64,000 nucleotides of DNA from Pseudarthrobacter sulfonivorans (GCF_024391045.1 NZ_JANFCZ010000004.1:62001-126000), one strand, 5' to 3'; counted from the first letter of the stretch, positions 1 to 8,886 are shown. The notes: generated by a model from the letters alone, not told the origin. A program made the numbers and translations.

Positions 1-417
1 GGTCGCGTCCAGGGTGATCTCGATGCTGGCGAGGGCGCCGGAAACGGGGCAGCCCGTCTTGGCCTCGTTGGCGATCCGCTGGAATTCTTCTTCGGAAAGG
101 CCCGGGACCTTCGCCGACATGGTCAGGTGGCTGCCGGTGATGCCGGTGCCCGGAACGAAGGTGACGTCCGCTTTGGTGTTTACTTCCTCGGGAGCGTGCC
201 CGGCCTGCGCCAGGGCATGGCTGAAAGCCATCGAGAAGCAGCTCGCGTGGGCTGCCGCGATCAGTTCTTCGGGGCTGGTCTTGCCCTCGGCCGCCTCGGT
301 GCGTGCCTTCCAGGTAACGTCAAACGTGCCCAGGCCGGAGCTGTCCAGGGTGGTCTGTCCCGACCCTGACATCAGGTCGCCGTTCCATACTGTGTGTGCG
401 GTGCGTATTGCTGCCAT
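1..417 (-). CDS. OsmC family peroxiredoxin (3' end cut by window)
   Basis: Reading the minus strand from the ATG complementary to 415-417 gives 139 codons open to base 1, so the C-terminus is missing by only a few residues if it has the usual OsmC length of about 140. The product starts MAAIRTAHTVWNGDL and carries both conserved cysteine regions of OsmC/Ohr hydroperoxide reductases: AAHASCFSMAFSH near residue 53-60 and KTGCPVSGAL near residue 125. These proteins reduce organic hydroperoxides in the cytoplasm with a thiol cofactor. The CPVS form of the second motif points to the OsmC branch rather than Ohr. It is separated from the upstream membrane-protein gene by a strong hairpin, so it probably has its own promoter within 418-552. 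Confidence 0.85.
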   Translation of the reverse strand, partial: MAAIRTAHTVWNGDLMSGSGQTTLDSSGLGTFDVTWKARTEAAEGKTSPEELIAAAHASCFSMAFSHALAQAGHAPEEVNTKADVTFVPGTGITGSHLTMSAKVPGLSEEEFQRIANEAKTGCPVSGALASIEITLDAT

Positions 418-552
418 GTCCACTCCTCAAAGTCGATACGAACCGGGGCCGGCCGTTGCCGCCCCCGCCGGTTCCCATCCTAGGGACTCGCATGCACGCT
501 TGCACGGGCTGTCCGCTCTCAGTGGATTGTGACCGCGGCCGGTGGCTTAATG

Positions 553-595
553 CGCGACGGCGCCGCTCCCCGGAGAAGGGAGCGGCGCCGTCGCG
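553..595. terminator. Perfect 18-bp hairpin, transcription terminator
   Basis: Bases 553-570 and 578-595 are exact inverted complements around a 7-nt loop (core GCGACGGCGCCGCTCCC). It begins 17 nt beyond the stop of the minus-strand membrane-protein gene and lies upstream of osmC, so it most likely ends that transcript. No clear U-run follows, but the stem is very GC-rich. Confidence 0.7.
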
Positions 596-611
596 GGTGG
601 TTCTTGGGCGA

Positions 612-965
612 TCAGTTCCAGAGCGTGGCGATGGCGATGTTGACCAGGGCCAGTCCGCCCACGCCGTGGGCGAGTCCGGTAGAGACCGGCTCACCCTTCT
701 TGACCTTTCGGGTGCCGATGACAGCCAACACCGCGACGGCCAGACCGATGGCGAACTTGATGCCGAGCTTGAAGTAGTTGGGGTCCGCGTTGGGCAGCAT
801 GGGGATGATGCCCATCATGGCGATGCCTGTCAGGAGCTGCACGAAGGCGCCGTCCCGCTGGCGGGGGTGGACCGTGGGCTCTTTGAGGGTGGCGATCCAG
901 TAGCCAACAATCATTGCGGCGCCGACGATGTGCAGAAACACCAGGATGCTGAAGACGATAGTCAT
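612..965 (-). CDS. Small four-helix integral membrane protein
   Basis: The 117-aa product is almost wholly hydrophobic, with about four predicted transmembrane segments near residues 1-24, 40-57, 67-86 and 95-115. A short basic loop (TRKVKKGE) lies between helices 3 and 4, and a histidine sits in helix 1 (FLHIVGAAMIVG). I cannot assign a function; the shape is that of small actinobacterial membrane proteins. The His in helix 1 would allow a cofactor, but this is speculation. The ATG (963-965) is preceded at 988-1004 by a near-perfect copy of the palindrome found upstream of cydA and blaI in this window, suggesting shared control by the BlaI-type repressor. It is a single-gene unit bounded by terminators on both sides. 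Confidence 0.75.
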   Translation of the reverse strand: MTIVFSILVFLHIVGAAMIVGYWIATLKEPTVHPRQRDGAFVQLLTGIAMMGIIPMLPNADPNYFKLGIKFAIGLAVAVLAVIGTRKVKKGEPVSTGLAHGVGGLALVNIAIATLWN

Positions 966-987
966 GGGACCAAGCTTATCCAGTAGG

Positions 988-1004
988 TTCTACGCAATGT
1001 AGCA
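988..1004 (-). promoter_or_regulatory. Putative BlaI-type operator upstream of the 117-aa membrane protein
   Basis: The plus strand reads TTCTAC-GCAAT-GTAGCA, matching 11 of 12 bases of the TTCTAC-N5-GTAGAA palindrome seen three times between blaI and cydA. It ends 23 nt upstream of the ATG. On the minus strand it contains TACATT, a plausible -10 box in the same operator position as the TACACT of the cydA promoter; no good -35 is visible. Confidence 0.55.
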
Positions 1005-1059
1005 AAGCCACGCAGAGCGCCGCGAAAAGTACAGCGCCATGAAACGTTCGGTGCCAAAG

Positions 1060-1108
1060 AAAAAGGCGGGGCAGGTGCCGGTGGTGTCCCACCCGCGCCT
1101 CCCCCGCC
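1060..1108 (-). terminator. Intrinsic terminator of sucB
   Basis: On the minus strand a stem made from GGCGGGG/CCCCGCC plus AGG/CCT (plus-strand 1065-1075 with 1098-1108) is followed directly by TTTTT (1060-1064). It lies 26 nt past the sucB stop codon and has the classic form of an intrinsic terminator. Confidence 0.7.
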
Positions 1109-1133
1109 CTTCGCTTGTCCTGCCCTTTGGGGG

Positions 1134-2903
1134 CTAGAGACCCAGTTCGGCCTCGAAGGCGCCTTCTTCAAGGCGTGCCTTCAGGGTCTGGAGGAAGCGG
1201 CCTGCGTCAGCGCCGTCCACCAGTCGGTGATCGTAGGTCAGCGACAGGTACATCATGGAGCGGATGGCGATGGAGTCATCGCCATTTTCGTCAGACACCA
1301 CAACGGCACGCTTGACGATCGTGCCGGTCCCGAGGATTGCGACGTTCGGCTGGTTGATGACCGGGGTGTCGAAGAGCGCGCCGACACTGCCGATGTTGGT
1401 GATGGAGAAGGTGCCGCCGGACAGTTCGTCAGGACCGATTTTGCCCTGGCGTGTGCGGGAAGCGACGTCGGCGATCTTCCCGGCAATGCCGCCCAGGTTG
1501 AGGTCGCCGGCGTTGGAGATAACGGGAACCAGGAGACCCTTTTCGGTGTCCACCGCAATCGCCAGGTGTTCGGCGTTGTGGTAGGTGATCTGCTGGGTTT
1601 CCTCGTTGTACTCTGCGTTCAGCTTCGGGTGCTGCTTCAGGGCCTCCGCTACAGCCTTGGCGATGAACGGCAGGTAGGTCAGCTTGACGCCGTTGGTGGC
1701 GAGGAAGTTGTCCTTGCCTGCGGTGCGGAGCTTGACGATGCGGGTCATGTCGACTTCGTGCACCTGGGTCAGCTGGGCGGAAGTGTCCAGCGACTCACGC
1801 ATGCGGCGGGCGATGACCTGGCGGATGCGGGGGGCCTTCTCCGTGGTTCCGCGGAGGCTGGAAGCAACCACAGGAGCGGCGGACGGCTTGGCAGCGGCTG
1901 CGGCAGGAGCTGCTGCCGGGGCGGCCTTGGCTTCTGCTGCGGCGAGTACGTCCTGCTTACGGATGCGGCCACCGACGCCGGTGCCCGACAGTGCAGACAC
2001 GTCAACACCGTGCTGGTTGGCCAGCTTGCGGACCAGCGGAGTGACGTAGCCGGACTCGCCACCGGCTGCGGATTCTGCAGCAGGCGCCGGTGCGGCAGCG
2101 GGGGCGGGAGCCGGAGCGGCCGCGGGAGCCGGAGCTGCTGCGGGAGCCGGAGCTGCTTCCGCCTTGGGTGCTGCCGGTGCAGCCGGGGCGGGGGCAGGGG
2201 CGGCAGCAGGTGCTGCAGGCTCGGACTGGGGTGCTGCGGGGGCAGCGGGTGCAGCAGCGGCCGGGGCTGCCGCGCCGGAACCGATGACGGCCAGGACGGC
2301 ACCGACCTCTGCGGTCTCGTCCTCGTTCACGCGGATTTCCTGGAGCGTGCCGGCGACAGGGGAGGGGATCTCGGTGTCAACCTTGTCGGTGGATACCTCG
2401 AGCAGCGGCTCGTCAACAGCCACGGTGTCGCCCACGGACTTCAGCCAACGGGTGACGGTGCCTTCGGTGACGCTTTCGCCCAGTGCGGGGAGGGTGACCT
2501 CGTGGCCTTCGCCGCCGCCGGCGGCCGCGGCCTCTGCAGCTGGCGCTGCGGCAGGTGCGGCGGGAGCTTCTTCAGCAGGTGCAGCCGGTGCTTCCGCTGC
2601 CGGTGCTTGTTCGGCGGGAGCTTCTTCTGCGGCCGGAGCAGCGGCAGGAGCGGCGCCGGCGCCGGAACCGTCGCCGATGCGGACCAGGGGTGCGCCGACC
2701 TCGGCGGTCTCGTCTTCGGCCACGAGGATTTCCTCGATGATGCCGGCTACCGGAGAGGGGATTTCAGTGTCTACTTTGTCGGTGGAAACCTCGAGCAGCG
2801 GTTCGTCCACCTCTACCCGGTCACCTACCTGCTTGAGCCAGCGGGTGACGGTTCCTTCGGTGACACTCTCACCGAGGGCGGGCAAGTTAACGGATTCAGA
2901 CAT
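1134..2903 (-). CDS. sucB: 2-oxoacid dehydrogenase E2 (dihydrolipoamide acyltransferase)
   Basis: The 589-aa protein is the acyl-transferring core of a cytoplasmic 2-oxoacid dehydrogenase complex. It has two lipoyl domains, each with the swinging-arm site [12 protein letters not shown] (Lys43 in the first), joined by long Ala/Pro-rich linkers. An E3/E1-binding domain follows ([17 protein letters not shown]...GRIRKQDVL, about residues 287-325), then a catalytic domain ending in the [13 protein letters not shown] active site. It is usually annotated SucB. In many Actinobacteria the 2-oxoglutarate complex uses an E1 with its own E2-like domain, so this subunit may serve pyruvate dehydrogenase as well or instead. 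The gene lies downstream of lpdA (E3) on the same strand. The lipoate genes lipB and lipA, often adjacent in related genomes, are not next to it here. Confidence 0.93.
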   Translation of the reverse strand: MSESVNLPALGESVTEGTVTRWLKQVGDRVEVDEPLLEVSTDKVDTEIPSPVAGIIEEILVAEDETAEVGAPLVRIGDGSGAGAAPAAAPAAEEAPAEQAPAAEAPAAPAEEAPAAPAAAPAAEAAAAGGGEGHEVTLPALGESVTEGTVTRWLKSVGDTVAVDEPLLEVSTDKVDTEIPSPVAGTLQEIRVNEDETAEVGAVLAVIGSGAAAPAAAAPAAPAAPQSEPAAPAAAPAPAPAAPAAPKAEAAPAPAAAPAPAAAPAPAPAAAPAPAAESAAGGESGYVTPLVRKLANQHGVDVSALSGTGVGGRIRKQDVLAAAEAKAAPAAAPAAAAAKPSAAPVVASSLRGTTEKAPRIRQVIARRMRESLDTSAQLTQVHEVDMTRIVKLRTAGKDNFLATNGVKLTYLPFIAKAVAEALKQHPKLNAEYNEETQQITYHNAEHLAIAVDTEKGLLVPVISNAGDLNLGGIAGKIADVASRTRQGKIGPDELSGGTFSITNIGSVGALFDTPVINQPNVAILGTGTIVKRAVVVSDENGDDSIAIRSMMYLSLTYDHRLVDGADAGRFLQTLKARLEEGAFEAELGL

Positions 2904-2962
2904 GTCGTCCCCGTTCTCCTTATTGATCTTTAGTGCGGATGATTGCTGCCTGTTCGAGCTTA

Positions 2963-2991
2963 GTGCACCCGGCAGAATGAGCCGGGTGCAC
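2963..2991. terminator. Hairpin between lpdA and sucB
   Basis: A perfect 11-bp inverted repeat (GTGCACCCGGC / GCCGGGTGCAC) with a 7-nt loop lies between the lpdA stop and the sucB start. There is no U-run on the minus strand, so it may be a weak terminator, an attenuator or an mRNA-processing element rather than a full stop. Confidence 0.5.
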
Positions 2992-3026
2992 CAAACCCTG
3001 ATGTATTGCGGTGAAACGGGGCCTGT

Positions 3027-4409
3027 TTAGCCGTGCAGGGCCTTGCCCGCGAGTGCGAGGTGGGCCTCACCCAGGGCCTCGTTCTGGGTCGGGTGGGCGT
3101 GGACCAGTGCGGCCACATCCTCGGGGTAGGCTTCCCAGTTCACGATCAGCTGTGCTTCACCGATCTGCTCGCCCATGCGGGCACCGATCATGTGTACGCC
3201 CACGACAGGACCGTCCTTCTGGCGGACCAGCTTCACGATGCCGCTGGTGCCGAGGATGGAGCTCTTGCCGTTGCCGGCCAGGTTGTACTCCTGGGTCTCC
3301 ACCTGGTCGTCGCCGAACTTCGCCTTGGCAGCCTTTTCGGAGTACCCAACGGTGGCGATCTCCGGCTCGGAGTATGTGACCTTGGGGATGTTGATGTCCT
3401 CGACGACGACGGGCTTCAGGCCGGCGATTTCCTCGGCCACGAAGATGCCCTGCTGGTAGCCGCGGTGTGCCAGCTGGACGCCGGGAACGATGTCGCCCAC
3501 GGCGTAGATGTTGCCGACGCCGGTGTGGAGGCGCTCGTTGGTGATGACGAAGCCGCGGTCGATGGTGACGCCGGCTTCCTCGTAGCCCAGGTTGGCGGTG
3601 ACGGGGCCGCGGCCCACGGCAACGAGGAGCAGGTCGGCTTCGAAAGTCTTGCCGTCCACCAAGGTGACCTTGACGCCGTCGTTATTCTGCTCAACACCCT
3701 GGAAGAACACACCGGTGGAGAACTTGATGCCGCGCTTCTTGAAGGCACGCTCGAAGTTCTTCACGATCGTTGCGTCCTCGTTCGGGACCAGCGAGGGCAG
3801 GCCCTCGACGATGGTGACGTCGACGCCGAAGGACTTCCAGACTGATGCGAACTCGACGCCGATCACGCCGCCGCCCAGGATGATGGCGCTCTTCGGGATG
3901 TAGTCCATGGTGAGGGCTTCGTCCGAGGTGATGACCTTGCCGCCGATTTCCAGGCCCGGCAGGGTGCGGGAGTAGGAACCGGTGGCGAGCACGATGTTCT
4001 TGCCCTTGTAAGCCGTGCCGTTAACGGTGACGGTGTCCGGGGCGGTCAGCTTGCCGTCGCCTTCGATGACAGTGATGCCCTTGGACTTGATGAGGCCCTG
4101 CAGGCCCTTGAACTTGCCAGCGATGATGCCGTCTTTGTATGCGTTGACAGCGTTGATGTCGATGCTGTCCAGGGTGACATTCACGCCGTACTTGGAGGAG
4201 TCGCGGGCGTGGTCGGCCAGCTCTGCAGAGTGCAGCAGTGCCTTGGTGGGGATGCAGCCGTTGTGCAGGCAGGTGCCGCCGAGCTTGCCCTTCTCCACGA
4301 GGCCGACGGTGAAGCCAAGCTGAACGGCACGCAGCGCGGTGGCGTAGCCGCCGCTTCCGCCGCCGAGTACCAGGATGTCGAATTCTTGCGCAGTTGCCTG
4401 ATCGGCCAC
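3027..4409 (-). CDS. lpdA: Dihydrolipoyl dehydrogenase (E3)
   Basis: The 460-aa flavoprotein reoxidises dihydrolipoamide on E2 with NAD+. It shows the N-terminal FAD motif VLGGGSGGYATALRA, the redox disulfide GGTCLHNGCIPTK (Cys47 and Cys52), the NAD motif ILGGGVIGVEFASVW near residue 180, the second FAD motif YAVGDI, and the C-terminal HAHPTQNEALGEA that supplies the His-Glu catalytic pair. The length is normal. A GTG start fits the shadowing GGGAG ribosome-binding site. It lies immediately upstream of sucB, so E3 and E2 are probably co-expressed, with a hairpin between them that may tune the ratio. A CATAAT -10 candidate lies at 4481-4486. Confidence 0.95.
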   Translation of the reverse strand: MADQATAQEFDILVLGGGSGGYATALRAVQLGFTVGLVEKGKLGGTCLHNGCIPTKALLHSAELADHARDSSKYGVNVTLDSIDINAVNAYKDGIIAGKFKGLQGLIKSKGITVIEGDGKLTAPDTVTVNGTAYKGKNIVLATGSYSRTLPGLEIGGKVITSDEALTMDYIPKSAIILGGGVIGVEFASVWKSFGVDVTIVEGLPSLVPNEDATIVKNFERAFKKRGIKFSTGVFFQGVEQNNDGVKVTLVDGKTFEADLLLVAVGRGPVTANLGYEEAGVTIDRGFVITNERLHTGVGNIYAVGDIVPGVQLAHRGYQQGIFVAEEIAGLKPVVVEDINIPKVTYSEPEIATVGYSEKAAKAKFGDDQVETQEYNLAGNGKSSILGTSGIVKLVRQKDGPVVGVHMIGARMGEQIGEAQLIVNWEAYPEDVAALVHAHPTQNEALGEAHLALAGKALHG

Positions 4410-4480
4410 TTAGACGCTCCCTCGCGTGAACGATGACGCGATCTTGCGCATCATCTGGTCTTGGAACTTGTACTGCCGTG

Positions 4481-4542
4481 ATTATGCCAGCAGGCAGGTT
4501 CGCTTTCATTTGTGACTACCGTGGTTCACCTTAGCGAACCAC
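4481..4542 (-). promoter_or_regulatory. Candidate lpdA promoter with upstream palindrome
   Basis: On the minus strand CATAAT (complement of 4481-4486) is a good -10 hexamer about 70 nt before the lpdA GTG; the -35 is weak. Slightly upstream, 4521-4542 forms an inverted repeat GTGGTTC-N8-GAACCAC, which could be an operator. The regulator is not identifiable from the sequence. Confidence 0.4.
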
Positions 4543-4590
4543 TTATCCATGCTCCACCTCGCCGCCGTGTTTGTGGAGCGCTTGTGGTGA

Positions 4591-4647
4591 GTGTCACGCG
4601 TCTTTGTGGCCAGGGGATCCTCCCGCTGCCACAAAGCCGCGTCACAC
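4591..4647. repeat. Long imperfect inverted repeat between pepA and lpdA
   Basis: Arms 4591-4610 (GTGTCACGCGTCTTTGTGGC) and 4628-4647 pair at 18 of 20 positions around a 17-nt loop. It sits 16 nt past the pepA stop codon and well upstream of the lpdA start. It can act as the pepA terminator, though no U-run follows. It has the look of a dispersed palindromic repeat rather than a simple GC stem-loop. Confidence 0.6.
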
Positions 4648-4662
4648 GTGTCGGGGTTCTGG

Positions 4663-6186
4663 CTAAGCGGCCGCGAGGACGTCTTCCACGTAGGCCAGCA
4701 GGGTACGCACGGTGCAGCCGGTGGCCTGTTTGTGCGTGTAGCCGTAGGGGCTGCCGTTGTTGAAGGACGGACCGGCGATGTCGATGTGGGCCCAGGGGAT
4801 CTGCTCCCCGTCCTTGCCCTTGCCCACGAACTCGCGCAGGAAGACGGCGGCGGTCATCATGCCGCCGTGGCGTTCGCCGATGTTGGCCAGGTCCGCCACC
4901 TGGGAGTCGATGCTTGGACGCAGTTCCTCGGGCAGCGGCATGGGCCACACCAGCTCGCCGGCACGGTCGGCGGCGGCCTTGAGCGGGCCTGTGACGCTGT
5001 CTGCACCCATGATCCCGGCCGTCCGGTTTCCGAGGGCAATCAGCTGGGCGCCGGTGAGCGTGGCGACGTCGATGATGGCGTCCGGGTATTCGCGGCTCGC
5101 CGCGACGATGCCGTCCGCCATGACCAGGCGGCCTTCGGCGTCGGTGTTCAGCACCTCAACGGTCTTTCCGCCGAACATGGTGAGGACATCTGCGGGCCGC
5201 GATGCCGCTCCACCGGGCATGTTCTCGGCGATGCACAGCCAGGCGGTGGCCTTGACGGGCAAGCCCAGGCGGGCGATTGCCAGGACAGTGTTAAGTACGA
5301 CGGCGGCGCCCGCCATGTCGCTCTTCATGTCACCCATGCCGAGGGCGGGCTTCAAGGAAATGCCGCCGGTGTCGAAGGTGATTCCCTTGCCGACGAGGGC
5401 GATCTTCTTTGTCGCCTTCGCAGGGGCGTACTCCACTTTCACGAGGCGGGGCTGGCGGCTGGAACCCTTGCCCACACCCATGATGCCGCCGAAGCCTTCT
5501 TTCTCCAGCCGCTTTTCGTCCCAGACGGTCACCTTGACGGACAGGCCCTTGGCCAGTTCCTTCGCGGCTTCGGCGAATGATTCGGGGTAGAGGTGGCTGG
5601 GCGGCTGGTTCACCAGCGAGCGGGTGGCGTTCACTGCCTCTCCGATCAGGCTTGCACGCTTCAGCGCCGCAGTCAGTTCGTCGCCGGAAGCGACGTCCGT
5701 GTAGATCACCGCGTTGCGCACCGGGTCCTTGAGGCCGTCGCTGGTGGACCTGTGTTCGGTAAAGGAGTACGCGCCCAGGGCGGCACCCTCGGCGACGGCC
5801 GCGACGTCGGCGACTCCCGTCGTCGGGAACGCGAGGACAACTGTGGGCAGCCCTGCCAGTTGGCGGACGGCGGAACCGGCAGCGCGCCGGAGGGCTTCCC
5901 CGGAGAGCGGCTGGCCGGCGGCGACCTTGCCGACTCCCGCCAGGACGAGCACGCCGGCGCCGGTTTCAGGCAGGCCCGGGAGCCGTACCGCCTGATCGGC
6001 TGCCCCGGTGATGCCCAGGACCTTGAGGGATTCGTTCAGCGCCTCGGCTGACTTCGCAGCGAGCGGGTTATCGAGCAGCACCGGGCCGTCGGGACCCTGT
6101 CCCACGCCGATGACCACGGCGTCACTGGTGGCCCTCTTCAGGTCCTTGGCGAGGGTACTAAGGTTGATTTCAGTATTCTTGACCAC
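4663..6186 (-). CDS. pepA: Leucyl aminopeptidase (M17)
   Basis: The 507-aa protein is a cytoplasmic M17 metallo-aminopeptidase that removes N-terminal residues from peptides. The two-metal site is intact: KGITFDTGGISLKP (Lys267, Asp272), MKSDMAGAAVV (Asp290) and NTDAEGRLVMADG (Asp349, Glu351). The N-terminal 170 residues form the less conserved domain of the family. The GTG start at 6184-6186 is preceded by GAGGAC about 10 nt upstream. It is transcribed away from the PAC2 gene, with which it shares a 262-nt divergent intergenic region. Confidence 0.93.
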   Translation of the reverse strand: MVKNTEINLSTLAKDLKRATSDAVVIGVGQGPDGPVLLDNPLAAKSAEALNESLKVLGITGAADQAVRLPGLPETGAGVLVLAGVGKVAAGQPLSGEALRRAAGSAVRQLAGLPTVVLAFPTTGVADVAAVAEGAALGAYSFTEHRSTSDGLKDPVRNAVIYTDVASGDELTAALKRASLIGEAVNATRSLVNQPPSHLYPESFAEAAKELAKGLSVKVTVWDEKRLEKEGFGGIMGVGKGSSRQPRLVKVEYAPAKATKKIALVGKGITFDTGGISLKPALGMGDMKSDMAGAAVVLNTVLAIARLGLPVKATAWLCIAENMPGGAASRPADVLTMFGGKTVEVLNTDAEGRLVMADGIVAASREYPDAIIDVATLTGAQLIALGNRTAGIMGADSVTGPLKAAADRAGELVWPMPLPEELRPSIDSQVADLANIGERHGGMMTAAVFLREFVGKGKDGEQIPWAHIDIAGPSFNNGSPYGYTHKQATGCTVRTLLAYVEDVLAAA

Positions 6187-6448
6187 GGGGTAAAGTCCTC
6201 AATTCTCGAAAAGGCTGTGCGCGCAGGAATGGATGTCTGACGCCGGCCACGGAAATCCTGCGGCCGTCCGGCCGCGATGGGGCCGGGGTGCCGGCCAAGC
6301 CCGTCCGGCAGGCCACTTGTCGATCGTAGCCGCTGGTGGCCGCGGGAGCGGAATCTCCTGAGACCTGCGCCACACCGGCCGGCGGAATGCCGGGCCTCCC
6401 GGCGGTGTTGTACAAACTGTCCACTTGAATCCTCGAAAGGAAGACGTT

Positions 6449-7387
6449 GTGCTTGAACGGATTTCCGGCTCACTGCTGGACCCCGATGCGCTCTACGCGA
6501 GCAACATCGAGCTGTTCCACAGCCCGGAGCTTCGCGGGCTGAACCTGGTGATGGGTTTCACCGGCTTTGCCGATGCCGGCCACGTCGTGAAGCAGATCAA
6601 CGCGGAGCTGCTGGACACACTCGAGGCCGAAACGGTGGCAGTCTTCGACGCCGACCAGCTCATCGATTACCGGTCGCGCCGGCCCCACATCTCCTTCGTT
6701 GAAGACCATATTCAGGACTACCAGGCGCCGAAGCTCGCCTTGTACAAATTAAAGGACGGGCTTGGCAACGCCTTCCTCCTCCTGGCCGGGTTCGAACCCG
6801 ATCTGCAGTGGGAGCGGTTCAGCCGCGCCGTTGTGGGCATCGTGGAAAAGCTCGATGTGAACCTCGTGACCTGGATCCATTCGATTCCCATGCCGGTGCC
6901 GCACACGCGCCCGGTGGGCGTCACGGTCCACGGTAACCGGCCCGAACTTATTGAGGGCATTTCGGTGTGGAAGCCCACGGTGGAAGTCCCCGCAGCTGTG
7001 GGGCACATCCTGGAACTCCGGCTCGTAGGCGCCGGACGCAACGTTGCCGGCTACGTCATCCACGTCCCGCACTACCTCGCCGAAGCGGAATACCCCACCG
7101 CCGCTGTTGCCGGACTCGAATTCCTGGGCGCGGCCACATCCCTGATGCTCCCCACCGACAGGCTGCGCGAGGCAGGCCGTGAGGTGGCACGCCAGATCGG
7201 CGAGCAGGTCGAGGCCTCCGACGATGTCCGGCAGGTGGTTTCCCGCCTTGAGGAACGGTACGACGAGAAGGCGGACGGCACGGTACGGCGCTCACTGCTG
7301 GCGGATGCGAACGACGAACTGCCCAACGGGGAAGAACTGGGCGCCGCCGTTGAGGCGTACCTTGCCCGCGAGAACCCCGGCCTCTAG
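6449..7387 (+). CDS. PAC2 family protein (proteasome assembly chaperone-like)
   Basis: The 312-aa product belongs to the PAC2 fold (GLNLVMGFTGFADAGHVVKQ near residue 25, then AVFDADQLIDYRSRRP and the VPHTRPVGVTVHG segment), related to eukaryotic proteasome assembly chaperones. Its role in bacteria is not established. I choose GTG at 6449 because AAAGGAAG lies at the right distance; a longer TTG-started reading from 6425 would run through that ribosome-binding site. In M. tuberculosis the homologue (Rv2714, from memory) lies a few genes from sigA, as here. A short hairpin follows the stop. Confidence 0.88.
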   Translation: MLERISGSLLDPDALYASNIELFHSPELRGLNLVMGFTGFADAGHVVKQINAELLDTLEAETVAVFDADQLIDYRSRRPHISFVEDHIQDYQAPKLALYKLKDGLGNAFLLLAGFEPDLQWERFSRAVVGIVEKLDVNLVTWIHSIPMPVPHTRPVGVTVHGNRPELIEGISVWKPTVEVPAAVGHILELRLVGAGRNVAGYVIHVPHYLAEAEYPTAAVAGLEFLGAATSLMLPTDRLREAGREVARQIGEQVEASDDVRQVVSRLEERYDEKADGTVRRSLLADANDELPNGEELGAAVEAYLARENPGL

Positions 7388-7401
7388 CGTGGCCTGAGCT
7401 T

Positions 7402-7433
7402 GCCCGCCCTGCTCCTGCGCGGACCGGGCGGGC
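7402..7433 (+). terminator. Possible terminator after the PAC2 gene
   Basis: GCCCGCCC (7402-7409) and GGGCGGGC (7426-7433) form an 8-bp GC stem with a 16-nt loop 14 nt after the PAC2 stop. There is no U-run. Confidence 0.35.
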
Positions 7434-7503
7434 GCCCGTGGCGACGTGTCCGCATGGCAGACGGTTGCCACGATCCCCGGGGCGGCCCGGGCATAATGAA
7501 GGG

Positions 7504-8844
7504 GTGACTTCCCCCCGAGCCTGGCTGATCTGGACCATCGGTATCTTCGCTTATCTGGTGGCGGTCTCGCAGCGCACGTCGTTCGGCGTCGTGGGGCTGG
7601 AAGCCACCGACCGGTTCCATGCCAGTGCCTCGGCGATCTCCTTCTTTACCGTGCTGCAGTTGCTGGTCTATGCAGGCCTTCAGATCCCGGTGGGCGTGCT
7701 GGTGGACCGGTTCGGCTCGCGGGCCATGATCTCCGGCGGAGCCATCCTGATGGGGCTGGGCCAGCTCCAGCTCGCCTTTGCGGAGAGCATTCCCGGCGGC
7801 GTGGCCGGCCGGGTGCTGGTGGGTGCCGGCGACGCCATGACGTTTGTCTCCGTCATCCGCCTGATTCCCCTGTGGTTCGCCCCGGCGCGGGTCCCCCTGG
7901 TCACGCAGCTGACGGGTATGTCCGGCCAGCTGGGGCAGCTTTTCAGCGTGCTGCCGTTCGCCTTTGTGCTGCATTCCTTCGGCTGGACCCCCGGTTTCCT
8001 GATGCTCGCCGGCATGTCCGCGCTGGCAGTGGTCCTGGTGGTGGTTCTCCTGAAGGACCAGCCGCCCGGAACGGCCACCCCGGAAGTCCGCCGGGGGTTG
8101 CGGGCAACCGGCGTCTCACTCGCCAGCGCCTGGCACCAGCCCGGGACCAGGCTGGGCATGTGGAGCCACTTCACCATCCAGTTCAGCGGCACGGTGTTTG
8201 CGATGACCTGGGGCTACCCGTTCCTCATCTCCGGGCAGGGCCTGGAGCCCGGAACGGTGGCCGGACTGATGACCCTCTACGTTGCCGCCGGACTCGCCGC
8301 CGGTCCTTTCATTGGAAGCTTTGTCGCCAGGCACCCGCTCCGCCGCTCCACCATGGTGCTGCTGATCTCGGGAGCCACGGCCGCAGCCTGGGCCGTGGTC
8401 CTGCTGACACCGGGACCGTCTCCGCTGTGGTTGCTCGCCATCCTGGTGGTGGTGCTGGCCATCGGCGGCCCGGGGTCCATGATCGGCTTCGACTTTGCCC
8501 GGACCTTTAATCCCACGCACCGGATCGGTACCGCCACGGGGATTGTCAACGTGGGGGGATTCATCGCCGCACTGGTGGCGATCTTCCTGATCGGCTTCGT
8601 CCTGGACGTCCTGCTGGCCAGCGGCTATTCCGGCGGCGAGCTTTACGGCCTGAAACCCTTCCGGATCGCGTTGAGCGTTCACTTCCTGCTGCTGGCCTTC
8701 GGCGCCGTCATGATGCTGCGGTGCCGGCGCAAGGTGCGCCGGCAGATGGCGGCGCAGGGCGTGGTGGTACCCCCGCTGCTCCAGGCCATGGCACAGCAGC
8801 GGCGGGCCAGCGTCGCGCGGCGCCGGCAGGACAGCGCGGACTAG
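7504..8844 (+). CDS. Major facilitator superfamily transporter
   Basis: The 446-aa protein is an inner-membrane secondary transporter with about 12 hydrophobic helices. The loop between helices 2 and 3 carries GVLVDRFGSRAMI, the MFS signature (G-x-x-x-D-R-x-G-x-R). The start VTSPRAWLIWTIGIFAYLVA is typical of this actinobacterial group. GTG at 7504 gives that N-terminus, but the purine-rich AATGAAGGG is too close for a good ribosome-binding site, so initiation may be leaderless or at the upstream GTG (7438). The substrate cannot be inferred. The C-terminal tail (RRKVRRQMAAQG... QRRASVARRRQDSAD) is strongly basic and cytoplasmic. Confidence 0.85.
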   Translation: MTSPRAWLIWTIGIFAYLVAVSQRTSFGVVGLEATDRFHASASAISFFTVLQLLVYAGLQIPVGVLVDRFGSRAMISGGAILMGLGQLQLAFAESIPGGVAGRVLVGAGDAMTFVSVIRLIPLWFAPARVPLVTQLTGMSGQLGQLFSVLPFAFVLHSFGWTPGFLMLAGMSALAVVLVVVLLKDQPPGTATPEVRRGLRATGVSLASAWHQPGTRLGMWSHFTIQFSGTVFAMTWGYPFLISGQGLEPGTVAGLMTLYVAAGLAAGPFIGSFVARHPLRRSTMVLLISGATAAAWAVVLLTPGPSPLWLLAILVVVLAIGGPGSMIGFDFARTFNPTHRIGTATGIVNVGGFIAALVAIFLIGFVLDVLLASGYSGGELYGLKPFRIALSVHFLLLAFGAVMMLRCRRKVRRQMAAQGVVVPPLLQAMAQQRRASVARRRQDSAD

Positions 8845-8886
8845 GTCCGGCACTTCTCCTCCACATCTGCCTGGGGCGGGCAGTTG

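Noticed and set aside
1227..2933. Long plus-strand reading frames opposite sucB (for example 1227-2933 and 2164-3030)
   Set aside because: They mirror the Ala/Pro-rich linkers of the E2 protein; the composition (Gly/Ser/Cys/Arg- or Ala/Gly-rich) is typical of antisense shadows in high-GC DNA and no domain is seen.
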